Shown one piece after another: positions 24,800 to 32,960 of a stretch of DNA of 36,311 bases. Made by a program: the position numbers and the translations under genes. The stretch is from Malonomonas rubra (GTDB lineage Bacteria; Desulfobacterota; Desulfuromonadia; Desulfuromonadales; Geopsychrobacteraceae), in contig NZ_QKAP01000132.1 of NCBI RefSeq assembly GCF_003247215.1, positions 1-36,311 on the forward strand. Reading direction: 5' to 3'. The notes under the pieces were generated by a model. It was not told where the DNA came from and ran no database searches. It saw only the letters and a program-made list of their open reading frames with translations. Positions within the stretch are counted from its first letter, which is position 1. Every line of letters begins with the position of its first letter.

Positions 24800-26455
24800 T
24801 CAAACGCCCTTAAACACCTTCAGCAAATGAGGCACCAATTGTTTTTTACGAGAAAGGACTCCTTCAAGGCGGTAGAGATTCTTATCCACTTGAGGATAGC
24901 CAATGATATAAGGCAGTTTCCCCGGACCGGCAGTCAATAGCAGGCTAGTCTCCATCACAATATCGGTAACCAACAGTGCAGCCAATTCGTATCCCTTTTC
25001 AGTGCGTAATTTGCTCAATTCATCGGATAACTCTGCTGCCCGCTGATGAAAAGAATGAAAATTAACCACTTCCACCTGACCTAGGCCTAGCAGATGCTCA
25101 CCTGCCATGTATTCCTTGAAATCGGTCAACAAAAGGTCACGTGCCGGTGCGCCATTCGCCATTGGACTTCCTGAAGCAAACAATTCACTACCAAATGTTT
25201 TGTGCTCAAGTCCTGATAATTTTTCCAGCCATGAGACCAGATTACGATCAGTTTCCGTCGTTGTCGGTGATTTCAGGATGAGTGTATCGGACAATAACCC
25301 AGACAATAAAAGTCCGGCAATTTGTGATGACGGCTCGATACCGGCATGCTGATAAAGCGTCGCTACCAAAGAACAGGTACTGCCAAGCGGTTGATTAATG
25401 AAACGAATAGGCATATCAGTGTGGAAATTACCAAGCCGGTGATGGTCTATTACTTCTAGGATTTCGACTTTATCGGCTCCCGGCAGGGCCTGTGACAATT
25501 CGTTATGGTCGACCAAGATTAGCTTGACCGGAGAACTTTTGATCAAGTGGCTTTTGGTAGCGACCCCCCATACCCGCTCATCCGGAGAGACTACAATCGC
25601 ACCAGGATTTTTACTGTGCAGCAACTTTAATCTCAGGTCATCAAGCAGATCGTTCGGCGCTACCTGCAGAAAATCATCTTCCACCAACTCACCAACTGGG
25701 GTGGCCATCCGGGTCAACCAGACACTGTTAGCAGTATCGTAAGCACTGCTCAGAATCGAAACTCCCTTTTCTTTGGCTGTTTCAATCAGCTCATCATTTA
25801 CAACCGACTTACCAGAAACGATCAGCAGTCGCACACCTGCATCTATCGCCATTTTCTGTATACCATCACGGTCACCGGTAATCAAAATAGTCTTTTCCGG
25901 AATTATTTCATCAACCCAATTACTGAAACTCGATTCACAACGCGCCCCGACATAAAGGTTGAAATCCTCAACCCGATCAGCATCAACCAGATGGTGACCG
26001 ATGGCAGACAAGCAGTTCTGGATCGATGCCAAAGAAGCCCTAACCCGGCGCATTTTCTCCGGATCACTCGGGACCAAAAAGACCTCTGACGCAGTCTTCA
26101 GTAGCAAAAGCCCTTTAGGATGATATTCATCATCGACAACGGGAAGCATGCGGATACGATGCTTATGATAAAGTTCAATCGCTTTCGACATCGGCGTCAG
26201 TTGATGGATAGTAATAACCTCTTCGGTAACCACATCCTTAATTCGCGGATGGACATCGGCCAGCAACTCCGGAAGCGGCATCCCGAGACGTTCGAGCACA
26301 AACTCGGTCTGCTGATTGATGTTTCCCGCTCGAGCCGGCTGAACATTTGACATGCCCTGCAACCGTCTTAACTCTGCATAGGCAATCGCGCTGCATATAG
26401 AATCAGTATCGGGATTTCGGTGCCCGACGACATAAACCTTCTCTTCGTTTGTCAT
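24800..26455 (-). CDS. ppaC: Family II Mn-dependent inorganic pyrophosphatase with CBS-DRTGG regulatory insert
   Basis: A 551-residue cytosolic enzyme that hydrolyses pyrophosphate to phosphate. The DHH-type catalytic N-terminus has GHRNPDTDS (metal-binding His and Asp residues). CBS1 (about 65-125), a DRTGG domain (about 185-245) and CBS2 (about 250-310) are inserted before the DHH motif VIDHHRLGN. The DHHA2 domain ends with the substrate-binding SRKKQ motif. CBS-PPases are regulated by adenine nucleotides, typically inhibited by AMP/ADP and activated by ATP or diadenosine polyphosphates. The start at 26455 (MTNEEKVYVVGHRN) has AAGGAG upstream; a longer frame adds 12 unlikely residues. Confidence 0.93.
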   Translation of the reverse strand: MTNEEKVYVVGHRNPDTDSICSAIAYAELRRLQGMSNVQPARAGNINQQTEFVLERLGMPLPELLADVHPRIKDVVTEEVITIHQLTPMSKAIELYHKHRIRMLPVVDDEYHPKGLLLLKTASEVFLVPSDPEKMRRVRASLASIQNCLSAIGHHLVDADRVEDFNLYVGARCESSFSNWVDEIIPEKTILITGDRDGIQKMAIDAGVRLLIVSGKSVVNDELIETAKEKGVSILSSAYDTANSVWLTRMATPVGELVEDDFLQVAPNDLLDDLRLKLLHSKNPGAIVVSPDERVWGVATKSHLIKSSPVKLILVDHNELSQALPGADKVEILEVIDHHRLGNFHTDMPIRFINQPLGSTCSLVATLYQHAGIEPSSQIAGLLLSGLLSDTLILKSPTTTETDRNLVSWLEKLSGLEHKTFGSELFASGSPMANGAPARDLLLTDFKEYMAGEHLLGLGQVEVVNFHSFHQRAAELSDELSKLRTEKGYELAALLVTDIVMETSLLLTAGPGKLPYIIGYPQVDKNLYRLEGVLSRKKQLVPHLLKVFKGV

Positions 26456-26533
26456 ACAACCGCTCCTTGATGAACAAACCATTTCCGGCACCTTTTAGCA
26501 TTGCCCAACATGGCCAGGTCATTACCAGAAATG

Positions 26534-26562
26534 AAAAAGCCTGCACCGGCGGCACAGGCTTT
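26534..26562 (-). terminator. Rho-independent terminator of the DUF3108 gene
   Basis: Stem built on AAAGCCTG (26536-26543) and CAGGCTTT (26555-26562) with a partly paired GC-rich interior. Minus-strand continuation is a short T run (complement of 26534-26538). It lies just past the DUF3108 stop at 26588. Confidence 0.75.
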
Positions 26563-26587
26563 CAACATTTTATTCAGGCTCAATAAA

Positions 26588-27418
26588 TTATTCGGTCACT
26601 TGCGCCACTTGCGTGACTTGTCGCAATACCCCTTTCACATCACCAAGGCCTATGACATTTTTAATAATGCCGCGCTCAAGCCTATTCTGCCGATCGAAGC
26701 TAACAAACAATTCGCTACCGTCGGTTTTAAATACTGACGGATCGACCAAAACTTTACACAAGGTGCCTTGATTAGCGAAAAACCGATTGTCTGCATGTTT
26801 TTCATTTTTCAGCGGAGCAACAACGATTTCTTCTATTCCTTTACGGTGGAAAGTCGGCAAATGAATCTCGTCGCCGTCCAATGCTCCAAAAGCTTCTAGG
26901 CGAAGATTATAAAATGCGCTCAGGATATCGTAAACAGGGCCCTCCGTTTCAAGAGGGAGATTCTCATCGACAGCAATTTGCTGGTATTTCATCTTTTGAT
27001 AGTGAACTTGACGATTATCATAATTGAAACTGTAACTGGTCCTTTTTTCCTTCTGCTGGTCCCCCTGCCCTTTAAAGGTATGAGAGCTGTGAACCAAAGG
27101 ACGAAGCAAACCGTTCGGACCAATTTCCATCAAAGTTTGATATTTTTCGATCCGATGCTTGGTGACAAACGCCGCAAAACCGCGTGTTCGAGCCTCCATT
27201 ACCGCCAGATAGGTCCCAGGTTTATCTCCTCGTTCCAGACTGATGGTCCCTTCGGCCAAATTTTTAAACCAAAGGAAAGAGACATCATAAGCTAATCGTT
27301 CACCAACCAGACGCTCTACTGGATGTGTCTTCTGCAGTACTTCATTGTCAGCAAACGAAGCCTGTGTTGAAACAAACAAGAATATAGTTAATAAAGTAAA
27401 GAGGATTTTTCTAAACAT
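26588..27418 (-). CDS. DUF3108 domain-containing exported protein
   Basis: A 276-residue secreted protein of unknown function. A signal peptide (1-24, MFRKILFTLLTIFLFVSTQASFA) is followed by GERLAYDVSFLWFKNLAEGTISLE, the typical opening of DUF3108, and later VYDILSAFYNLR and GIEEIVVAPL, also family-like. The mature part should be mostly beta-strand and periplasmic or outer-membrane-associated. The start is ATG at 27418; a TTG four codons earlier is possible. A terminator follows at 26534-26562, so it is probably monocistronic. Confidence 0.82.
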   Translation of the reverse strand: MFRKILFTLLTIFLFVSTQASFADNEVLQKTHPVERLVGERLAYDVSFLWFKNLAEGTISLERGDKPGTYLAVMEARTRGFAAFVTKHRIEKYQTLMEIGPNGLLRPLVHSSHTFKGQGDQQKEKRTSYSFNYDNRQVHYQKMKYQQIAVDENLPLETEGPVYDILSAFYNLRLEAFGALDGDEIHLPTFHRKGIEEIVVAPLKNEKHADNRFFANQGTLCKVLVDPSVFKTDGSELFVSFDRQNRLERGIIKNVIGLGDVKGVLRQVTQVAQVTE

Positions 27419-27755
27419 TCTGAAATCCAATTTTCACCCTTTTCAACCCGTTGCGTTTTCGCCACAGGACTGTGGCGGGCTAGCATCACTTCGGGGCAAA
27501 GGCACCACCCTCAGCTTGAAAACTTCAAACAGTAAAACCGAACCCTTATGCATTGCTTGTTAATGACAACAATATTCCCAACCTAGTTGATGAGTTATAA
27601 ATTTTCAAAATCAATGCCAGAAAGCGAAGACACTCTTCACACATCTGAATCAACATTCCACAAAATCAAAAACATTAGTGTAATAAGTCTCTTGACGTAT
27701 GATCAGACAACAATTAATATCCATATATTCAAAATTCACTTGAAGGTAAATGATT
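27419..27755. other. Divergent intergenic region with a perfect hairpin and GC-rich patch
   Basis: Between the divergent DUF3108 and ArsR-type genes. A CGCCACAG/CTGTGGCG inverted repeat (27460-27477) sits in a GC-rich patch of about 60 bases (27450-27510), while 27560-27740 is strongly AT-rich and carries the arsR-side promoter. The hairpin would lie in the DUF3108 leader. It has no T run on either strand, so it is not a terminator. I recognise no riboswitch class in it. Confidence 0.5.
27692..27720 (+). promoter_or_regulatory. Sigma-70 promoter of the ArsR-type gene
   Basis: TTGACG (27692-27697), a 17-base spacer and TAATAT (27715-27720). Expected start near 27727, about 30 bases before the ATG. 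Confidence 0.55.
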
Positions 27756-28070
27756 ATGATTGAAACCGCTAAACTGCCTTTCGACAAAGAGCAGGACTAC
27801 GATCGAGAATCGGAAATCCTGAAAGTTCTTGGGCATCCAATCCGCCTGAAAATTGTTGCTGGTCTTATGTCCCAGTCCTGTAATGTCAAAAAGATTTGGG
27901 AATGTCTCGGTCTCCCCCAAGCGACAGTTTCTCAGCACCTCGCCTTGTTGAAAAACAAGGATATCATCTCAGGCCGCCGTGAGGGGGTCGAGGTTTTTTA
28001 CCAAGTCACTTCTCCGGAAGCCAAAAAAATCGTCGCTGCCATTTTTGATGGGGGCATCAGTTGCGACTAG
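27756..28070 (+). CDS. ArsR-family winged-helix transcriptional regulator
   Basis: A 104-residue dimeric repressor type. The wHTH has the family landmarks ILKVLGHPIRLKIVAGL, LGLPQATVSQHLALLK and a wing with GRREGVEVFYQV. The classical metal-binding ELCVCDL motif is absent. Cysteines are at about 42, 50 and 103 (QSCNVKK, WECLG, GGISCD), a layout resembling SqrR/BigR-type sulfide or redox sensors with one Cys near 41 and one near 107; function is inference. Start at 27756 is favoured because AAGG is 9 bases upstream; ATG at 27750 in the same frame is also possible. Confidence 0.85.
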   Translation: MIETAKLPFDKEQDYDRESEILKVLGHPIRLKIVAGLMSQSCNVKKIWECLGLPQATVSQHLALLKNKDIISGRREGVEVFYQVTSPEAKKIVAAIFDGGISCD

Positions 28071-28095
28071 GTGCTGATCAATTATAGCTTCAACT

Positions 28096-28124
28096 AAAAA
28101 AGGCCACTTGGTTAAAGTGGCCTT
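28096..28124 (-). terminator. Rho-independent terminator of the tautomerase gene
   Basis: A perfect 10-bp stem (28100-28109 with 28115-28124) with a 5-base loop. The T run on the minus strand is the complement of 28096-28101. It may also stop the convergent arsR transcript, though the plus side lacks a U tract. Confidence 0.85.
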
Positions 28125-28152
28125 ACATTAGTTTCTCAGATGAACTCAAAAT

Positions 28153-28350
28153 CTATTTACCCGCACGGATCGCCGCTACGGTTTTACCACGGATACCCCA
28201 GTTTTCAGCTGGTACTTCTTCGATTATCACATGAGTTGCTTCTGGATTTTTGCCGAGCACTTCTTTCAATGCCACGGTAATCCGATCCATCAATTCCTCT
28301 TTTTTCTCCTCGCTGATTCCACCGACAGTTCTAACAGTTACAACAGGCAT
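28153..28350 (-). CDS. 4-oxalocrotonate tautomerase family protein
   Basis: A 65-residue tautomerase superfamily member. After Met removal the protein starts with the catalytic Pro (PVVTVR), followed by GGISEEKKEELMDRITVALKEVLG helix landmarks and the VIIEEVPAENWGIRGK segment typical of 4-OT. Such enzymes interconvert enol and keto acids as hexamers; the physiological substrate is unknown. Start at 28350 is set by the required N-terminal proline and an ideal GGAGG 7 bases upstream; a longer frame adds a spurious hydrophobic leader. Confidence 0.9.
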   Translation of the reverse strand: MPVVTVRTVGGISEEKKEELMDRITVALKEVLGKNPEATHVIIEEVPAENWGIRGKTVAAIRAGK

Positions 28351-28434
28351 CTGGCGGCCTCCTTTCCAAATAAACAAGTGTAGGTTAATGCAGTATAGCC
28401 CGAGGAGAAAAAGAATCAATAGCCAAATATACAA

Positions 28435-29232
28435 CTAGCGACGGCGAGCCAAAAGGTAAATTGCTTCATAGGTAGCAGGGATCCCTTGTTTTTTACCATA
28501 CAGATTAAGGTAATGCGAGATCATCGCATGCATAACTTGTCGGGAAGCCAGCCCTTGGGGCCGCTGTTGACTAGCGTTCTGTGCCCCGATCTTCTTAAGG
28601 CCACGAAGCAAGGCAGGCACATCGGCATGCCACTCAACTTCAAACTCCGAGTGCAAGCTCAATACTTCGAAACCGCCACCGATTGCTGATGCAACCGTCT
28701 CCAACGCTGGGAAGCACTGGACATGAGAAGTCTTCCCGAGCGGCAGAACCGCCTGATAAGAGTTGCGTAATTCGTAGAGGGTTTTTTCGCCGAACAGCGC
28801 CAAAGCCAGCAATCCATCTTTTTTCAGCACATGCGAAAGCTGTTTAAAAGCGAGCGGCAGATCATTCAACCACTGATAGACAGAACTGGAAGCAACCAGA
28901 TCGAAGCTTCCGGCGGCAAAAGGCAAAGCAGAGGCATCAGCATCACAAACCGACGCCTGCGGCTGAGCCTGCTGCACATATTGGCTCATTCCATGAGCAA
29001 TATCAGACAAAACTAGGCTAAGTGGCGTTTGCAGTCGAAGCAGCTCCTGAGAGAGAAAACCGGTCCCACAACCGACCTCCAATGCCCGCTGCCAAGATTG
29101 TTGCTGCCCGCCCAGCAGCCCTGCCAACCGTTTTGCCACCACCTGTTGCACAATCGCATAGCGATCATACTCCTGGGCATGGCAAGAAAAATGTTTGCGA
29201 ACCTGCTGTATATCGACATCTTTCTCCATCAT
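28435..29232 (-). CDS. bioC: Malonyl-ACP O-methyltransferase
   Basis: A 265-residue SAM-dependent methyltransferase. BioC methylates the free carboxylate of malonyl-ACP so that fatty-acid synthesis can build pimeloyl-ACP methyl ester. Features: an N-terminal VRKHFSCHAQEYDRYA segment, SAM motif I ALEVGCGTGFLSQELL, then DADASALPFAAGSFDLVASS and YQWLNDLPLAFKQL, all BioC-like. The start is one of two adjacent ATGs (29232 or 29229), overlapping the bioH stop as ATGATG/TGA. It is the last gene of the bioWFHC operon. Confidence 0.88.
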   Translation of the reverse strand: MMEKDVDIQQVRKHFSCHAQEYDRYAIVQQVVAKRLAGLLGGQQQSWQRALEVGCGTGFLSQELLRLQTPLSLVLSDIAHGMSQYVQQAQPQASVCDADASALPFAAGSFDLVASSSVYQWLNDLPLAFKQLSHVLKKDGLLALALFGEKTLYELRNSYQAVLPLGKTSHVQCFPALETVASAIGGGFEVLSLHSEFEVEWHADVPALLRGLKKIGAQNASQQRPQGLASRQVMHAMISHYLNLYGKKQGIPATYEAIYLLARRR

Positions 29233-30041
29233 TGCAGAAAATTCCGCCATTGTTCGACGCACAGTTTCAGACTGCTGAAAAAGGGGGCATGCCCGACCCC
29301 GGGAATCCGCGAGAACTGAGCATTCGGTAGCTGCTGGCATAAATACTCCCCCGCAGCCAATGGAATGATCTGGTCAAGCTCGCCATGCATGACCAAAACG
29401 GGTTGGTGGATCTTTTTAAGCAGTTCACGCTGGTCCCCATTCCCAAGGGCCTGCAGTGCGGCTCGGGCTACATCTGGTTCCGGCAACCGGCCACTGCGAA
29501 CAGCAAATTGCAGAATCTTGCGGTATCGTTCTTTCGACATCTGCTCACCGACAAACTGCAAAACAAAAAAATCCCCCAAAGTCTTTTCATAAGCTCGCCC
29601 CATGTTGCGATCCAGTGCCCGAACCTGAGTTTCCAGCAGACCATTCGACCAGTTATCGGCCTGGCAAAATCTGGGAGTTGTCGCAATCAGCAGCAACTTC
29701 CGTAGGAGCAAAAGATGATCGGCAGCAATCTGCATGGCGACCTGTCCTCCAAGCGACCAGCCGAGCAGATCGACACTGCCAACATCAATCTTACTTGCCC
29801 ATTCAGATATGGCATTCGCAAACGACCTAAAATCACTAGAAGATGACGGGTCAGATTGTCCATGTCCCGGCAGATCGGGACATAGAAGACGGAAATCGCC
29901 TGCCAGTGCCTCAGCCACTTCTGCAAAAACAATCGAGCTCATCGACCAGCCATGCAGCATGATCAGCGGAGAGCCAGTCCCCCATTCTCGCCATGCCAGC
30001 TTCTGCCCATTCGAGAGTTCGACAAATTGCACTTCAGGCAT
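29229..30041 (-). CDS. bioH: Pimeloyl-ACP methyl ester carboxylesterase (BioH-type alpha/beta hydrolase)
   Basis: A 270-residue alpha/beta hydrolase. BioH removes the methyl group from pimeloyl-ACP methyl ester after BioC-primed elongation. Catalytic triad candidates: Ser in LLGWSLGGQVA (the GWSLGG form typical of BioH), Asp in MHGELDQIIP and His in PGVGHAPFF; oxyanion HGWSMSS near the N-terminus. The ATG at 30041 lies one base after the bioF stop. Position between bioF and bioC supports BioH over a generic esterase. Confidence 0.85.
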   Translation of the reverse strand: MPEVQFVELSNGQKLAWREWGTGSPLIMLHGWSMSSIVFAEVAEALAGDFRLLCPDLPGHGQSDPSSSSDFRSFANAISEWASKIDVGSVDLLGWSLGGQVAMQIAADHLLLLRKLLLIATTPRFCQADNWSNGLLETQVRALDRNMGRAYEKTLGDFFVLQFVGEQMSKERYRKILQFAVRSGRLPEPDVARAALQALGNGDQRELLKKIHQPVLVMHGELDQIIPLAAGEYLCQQLPNAQFSRIPGVGHAPFFSSLKLCVEQWRNFLQ

Positions 30042-30042
30042 T

Positions 30043-31224
30043 TCAAGCACAAGCAAATTCCTCGTTGACCACGGCGATCAAAGTCTGCGCTGCATGTCGG
30101 ACTTGGGTCAGTGTATGCGTTGCCATCAGTGTAGCGCGCAGCCTGCAGGTCCCGGGAGCAACCGTCGGGGGCCGGATTCCGCTGAGGAAAATCCCCTGTT
30201 CGAAAAGCTTCGCTGCTGCGCCCATGGTTGGTTCCGGATCACCGATCATTACCGGCACAATCTGACTCGTGCTCCCGCAAAGATCAAACCCTTCGACTTT
30301 TAATAGTTTTACAAATAGCTGCCGATTCGCTTCCAGCTGCGAGCGGCGTCTCGCGCCCTCCTCTCCGGACACCAGATCGATCGCTGCGATGCTGGCTGCC
30401 AAAACCCCCGGGGGCAAGCTGGTAGAAAAAATGAAGCTGCGGGAGCGATTGATCAGGACCTCGATCAAGGTCCTGCGGGCTGCGACATAGGCACCAAAAC
30501 TGCCGAACGCCTTGCCGAAGGTTCCCATTTGCAGGTCGACGTGATCGAGGCAACCGAAATGTTCCGCAGTACCCCGCCCGGTAGCACCGAGCACTCCCCC
30601 ACCATGGGCATCATCAACCATCAACCAAGCATCATACTTCTGCTTCAGAGCGACCAAACCTGGCAACGGCGCGACATCGCCATCCATACTGAAGACTCCG
30701 TCGGTGATGATCAACCAACGACCTCTACGGGTCTGGGACTCTTCTGCCAATAACTGTTCAAGAGCCACCAGATCGTTGTGCGGATAAATCCTGACCCGGG
30801 CACCGGAGAGCCGACAGCCATCGATAATTGATGCATGATTGAGACTGTCGGAGAAAACCGTATCCTCACTGCAAAGTAACCCCTGAATGATACCGTTGTT
30901 GGCAGCATAACCCGAATTGTAAACCAGCGCTGCCTCTGTCCCCTTAAAGTCGGCAATCCGCTCTTCAAGCCGATGGTGCACCGACATACTGCCTGAAATT
31001 AAGCGACTTGCGCCGGAACCGACACCGAAGTCCCGGGTTGCTTTGCAGGCCGCTTCGATCAGATCGGGATGATCAGCGATGCCGAGATAGTTGTTGGAAC
31101 AGAGCAACAGGTAATCCTGCCCCGCGATTCTGACACGCGGCCCCTGCGCTGATTCGATTTCGCGCAAGGTCCTCAGCATCCCCTGTCCTTTTAGCTCGGC
31201 TAGGGATTCTTCTAACTGTTTCAT
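30043..31224 (-). CDS. bioF: 8-amino-7-oxononanoate synthase
   Basis: A 393-residue PLP enzyme of the alpha-oxoamine synthase family that joins pimeloyl-CoA or pimeloyl-ACP with L-alanine, releasing CO2. Landmarks: LLLCSNNYLGIADHP, GVGSGASRLISGSMSVHHRLE, NHASIIDGCRLSGA, VDDAHGGGVLGATGRG and PLP lysine in GTFGKAFGSFGAYVA. Start at 31224 overlaps the bioW stop by 4 bases (ATGA) with GGGAAG upstream. Acting between BioW/BioH (acyl donor) and BioA/D/B, which are not in this window. Confidence 0.94.
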   Translation of the reverse strand: MKQLEESLAELKGQGMLRTLREIESAQGPRVRIAGQDYLLLCSNNYLGIADHPDLIEAACKATRDFGVGSGASRLISGSMSVHHRLEERIADFKGTEAALVYNSGYAANNGIIQGLLCSEDTVFSDSLNHASIIDGCRLSGARVRIYPHNDLVALEQLLAEESQTRRGRWLIITDGVFSMDGDVAPLPGLVALKQKYDAWLMVDDAHGGGVLGATGRGTAEHFGCLDHVDLQMGTFGKAFGSFGAYVAARRTLIEVLINRSRSFIFSTSLPPGVLAASIAAIDLVSGEEGARRRSQLEANRQLFVKLLKVEGFDLCGSTSQIVPVMIGDPEPTMGAAAKLFEQGIFLSGIRPPTVAPGTCRLRATLMATHTLTQVRHAAQTLIAVVNEEFACA

Positions 31225-32024
31225 ATTTCTTCCCAAAACCGCGGAGGGTTAATTTGACCAACTCGATTAATCAAATAAGGCTGTCGCTCCAACCAGGCAA
31301 CCAAATAGCCTAGTCGTTCTTTGCTGCTGCGGACAAAAAAAACCCGTCCGCCCCGCTCTTCTCCCATCGGCTTCAACCAACTGATTCGTTGATACCCGGT
31401 CTTCACGGACGCGACATAACCAGCAAGATAATCTGGATCGTCCGACCAGCAAAATTCGGCAACAACCGTCGGGGCATGAACCACCTTCGTTGCGAGAGTC
31501 AACGCCTCGATGACATGAGCATTGTCAAGTCCGTGCACGGCCAACAGGGAGCGCAACTGCAGCAACGCATCAGCAGAGAGGTCCATCCGACTGGCTCGCA
31601 CTCCGCGAGTCAAATCAGCTTCCAATCTTTGGCCGCTGTCTGCATCGATCAACATAGCACCACGCATACTCTGTCCATTAGGAGCAGCCCCATCCGCCAA
31701 TAGCTTAATTGCCAGTTCGGCAACCTTCCGGTTAACCGTGCAATTTACCAGCATCTCTTTCGCCAGCTCCCGCCCTTGTTGCCAGGATTGCACTTGGTTA
31801 TTGTGCAGGTCGAGCAAACAACCGAACTGTAAGGCAGCCGGAGCGATTTCCTCAACGCTAATATTAATCTGCTCGGCCCTACCGCGACTATGCCGTAACG
31901 CGCGCTGTACCATTTCCGCGGCCACCACCTCAAGTTGGTCTATGGGAACCAAACGTTCTGCTCCGGATATATGTTTGCCGTTACTTTCCGCGCGCATTCG
32001 TATACTATTTAAAGGTTTGGACAT
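31221..32024 (-). CDS. bioW: 6-carboxyhexanoate--CoA ligase (pimeloyl-CoA synthetase)
   Basis: A 267-residue ligase converting free pimelate, ATP and CoA to pimeloyl-CoA. Family landmarks: IRMRAESNGKHISGAERLVP at the N-terminus (B. subtilis BioW has RMRAS and GGKHISGGERL), LRHSRGRAEQINISVEE, GVRASRMDLS (ATP-binding region) and GYVASVKTGYQRISWLKPMG. The start at 32024 gives the normal short lead before RMRA. No clear Shine-Dalgarno is visible. A possible promoter formed by TTGACA inside the operator (32060-32055) would start transcription near the ATG, so a leaderless message is possible. First gene of bioWFHC. Confidence 0.9.
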   Translation of the reverse strand: MSKPLNSIRMRAESNGKHISGAERLVPIDQLEVVAAEMVQRALRHSRGRAEQINISVEEIAPAALQFGCLLDLHNNQVQSWQQGRELAKEMLVNCTVNRKVAELAIKLLADGAAPNGQSMRGAMLIDADSGQRLEADLTRGVRASRMDLSADALLQLRSLLAVHGLDNAHVIEALTLATKVVHAPTVVAEFCWSDDPDYLAGYVASVKTGYQRISWLKPMGEERGGRVFFVRSSKERLGYLVAWLERQPYLINRVGQINPPRFWEEI

Positions 32025-32046
32025 GGTGGAGAAGCTATCATCTAGT

Positions 32047-32092
32047 CCCCGCCTTGTCAACCAGAACACAGCAGCTGGTTGACAAGGCGGGG
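32047..32092. promoter_or_regulatory. BirA-type biotin operator within a long perfect palindrome
   Basis: Perfect 18-bp arms (32047-32064 and 32075-32092) with a 10-base centre. Within them TTGTCAACC (32054-32062) and GGTTGACAA (32077-32085) are spaced by 14 bases, close to the BirA box TTGTAAACC-(14-16)-GGTTTACAA known from the biotin regulon. It lies 23-68 bases upstream of the bioW start and overlaps a minus-strand TTGACA. Biotin-dependent repression by a BirA with an HTH domain is the expected control; birA itself is not in the window. Confidence 0.8.
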
Positions 32093-32162
32093 ATTTCTTT
32101 TTCCTCTGTGACATGTTACACTTCGGAGCCTTAACAAACTCAAAGGATCAAGAAAGACTCAC

Positions 32163-32957
32163 GTGACCAACATTCATCTACTCCAAACAGCAACTCTACT
32201 ATACTCTCTGGCCGTTTTCGGTTATCTGTTGCTGATCATATTCAAACGTCGCTGGCTGCAATTAACTGCGCAGACATTTATTATTTCCGGTTTTCTGCTG
32301 CAAACAGTCTGTCTGCTCTGGCGTTGGAAACTGGCTGGTTTCTTACCTGTTACAAATCTGTTCTCCACCCTGTTCTTCTTCAGCTGGGCGCTCGCCGCTT
32401 GTTATCTATATTTTGAGATTCGGTATCGCATTGGAGCCAGCGGCCTGTTCGTCATGTTCCTTAACCTCTGCCTGCTGGGGATTGCGTTGCAGCGGGACGC
32501 CGAATTACCAACACTGGTCCCGGCACTCGACACGCCCTTTTTTAGCCTTCACATCGTCTTTTCATTTCTTGGATATGCTTTTTTCGCCATGGCCTTTTCG
32601 CTCGGAGTTCTTTTTCTGATACAGCGCTATGTACCGAACCAGCAACTACCGCGGTTAACTACGCTTCGCAAACTGAATGAAGAATCGATTTTCCTCGGCT
32701 TCGCCTTATTTACCCTCTGTATGGTCATCGGTGCCATCTGGGCATACTGGGCTTGGGGCTATTATTTCTCCTGGAACATCAAAGGGGTCTGGTCGTTTCT
32801 GGTCTGGTTGTACTACTCCGGCATGTGTCACGCGAAATTCGTTCGCCGCTGGCAAGGAACCGGCTACGCCTTACTTTCAATCGCCGGTTTTGGTGTGGTC
32901 CTGTTCACTTATCTCGGTATTGGTCTGTTGCTGGAAAGCAACCACCCCCTGGAGTAG
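32163..32957 (+). CDS. ccsA: CcsA-like cytochrome c assembly membrane protein
   Basis: A 264-residue protein with about eight membrane helices, of the CcsA/CcmC haem-handling superfamily. The Trp-rich (WWD) region reads WAYWAWGYYFSWNIKGVWSF, where the usual WD.KE is changed to WN.KG. Conserved His candidates flank it (LHIVFSFLGYAFFAMAFSLGVLF before, CHAKF after). With ResB it would deliver haem to apocytochromes c in system II. The start is GTG with only a weak GAAAG upstream, so the exact start is uncertain. The next gene begins 3 bases after its stop, as in other CcsA/ResB pairs. Confidence 0.82.
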   Translation: MTNIHLLQTATLLYSLAVFGYLLLIIFKRRWLQLTAQTFIISGFLLQTVCLLWRWKLAGFLPVTNLFSTLFFFSWALAACYLYFEIRYRIGASGLFVMFLNLCLLGIALQRDAELPTLVPALDTPFFSLHIVFSFLGYAFFAMAFSLGVLFLIQRYVPNQQLPRLTTLRKLNEESIFLGFALFTLCMVIGAIWAYWAWGYYFSWNIKGVWSFLVWLYYSGMCHAKFVRRWQGTGYALLSIAGFGVVLFTYLGIGLLLESNHPLE

Positions 32958-32960
32958 CCG

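Noticed and set aside
27450-27545. c-di-GMP (GEMM) riboswitch, suggested by GGGGCAAAGGCACCACC
   Set aside because: The conserved flanking stems and the tetraloop-receptor parts of GEMM are not present in order.
32047-32100. Plus-strand rho-independent terminator (long stem followed by ATTTCTTTTT)
   Set aside because: No plus-strand gene ends before it; position and half-sites fit a BirA operator of the minus-strand bioW operon better.
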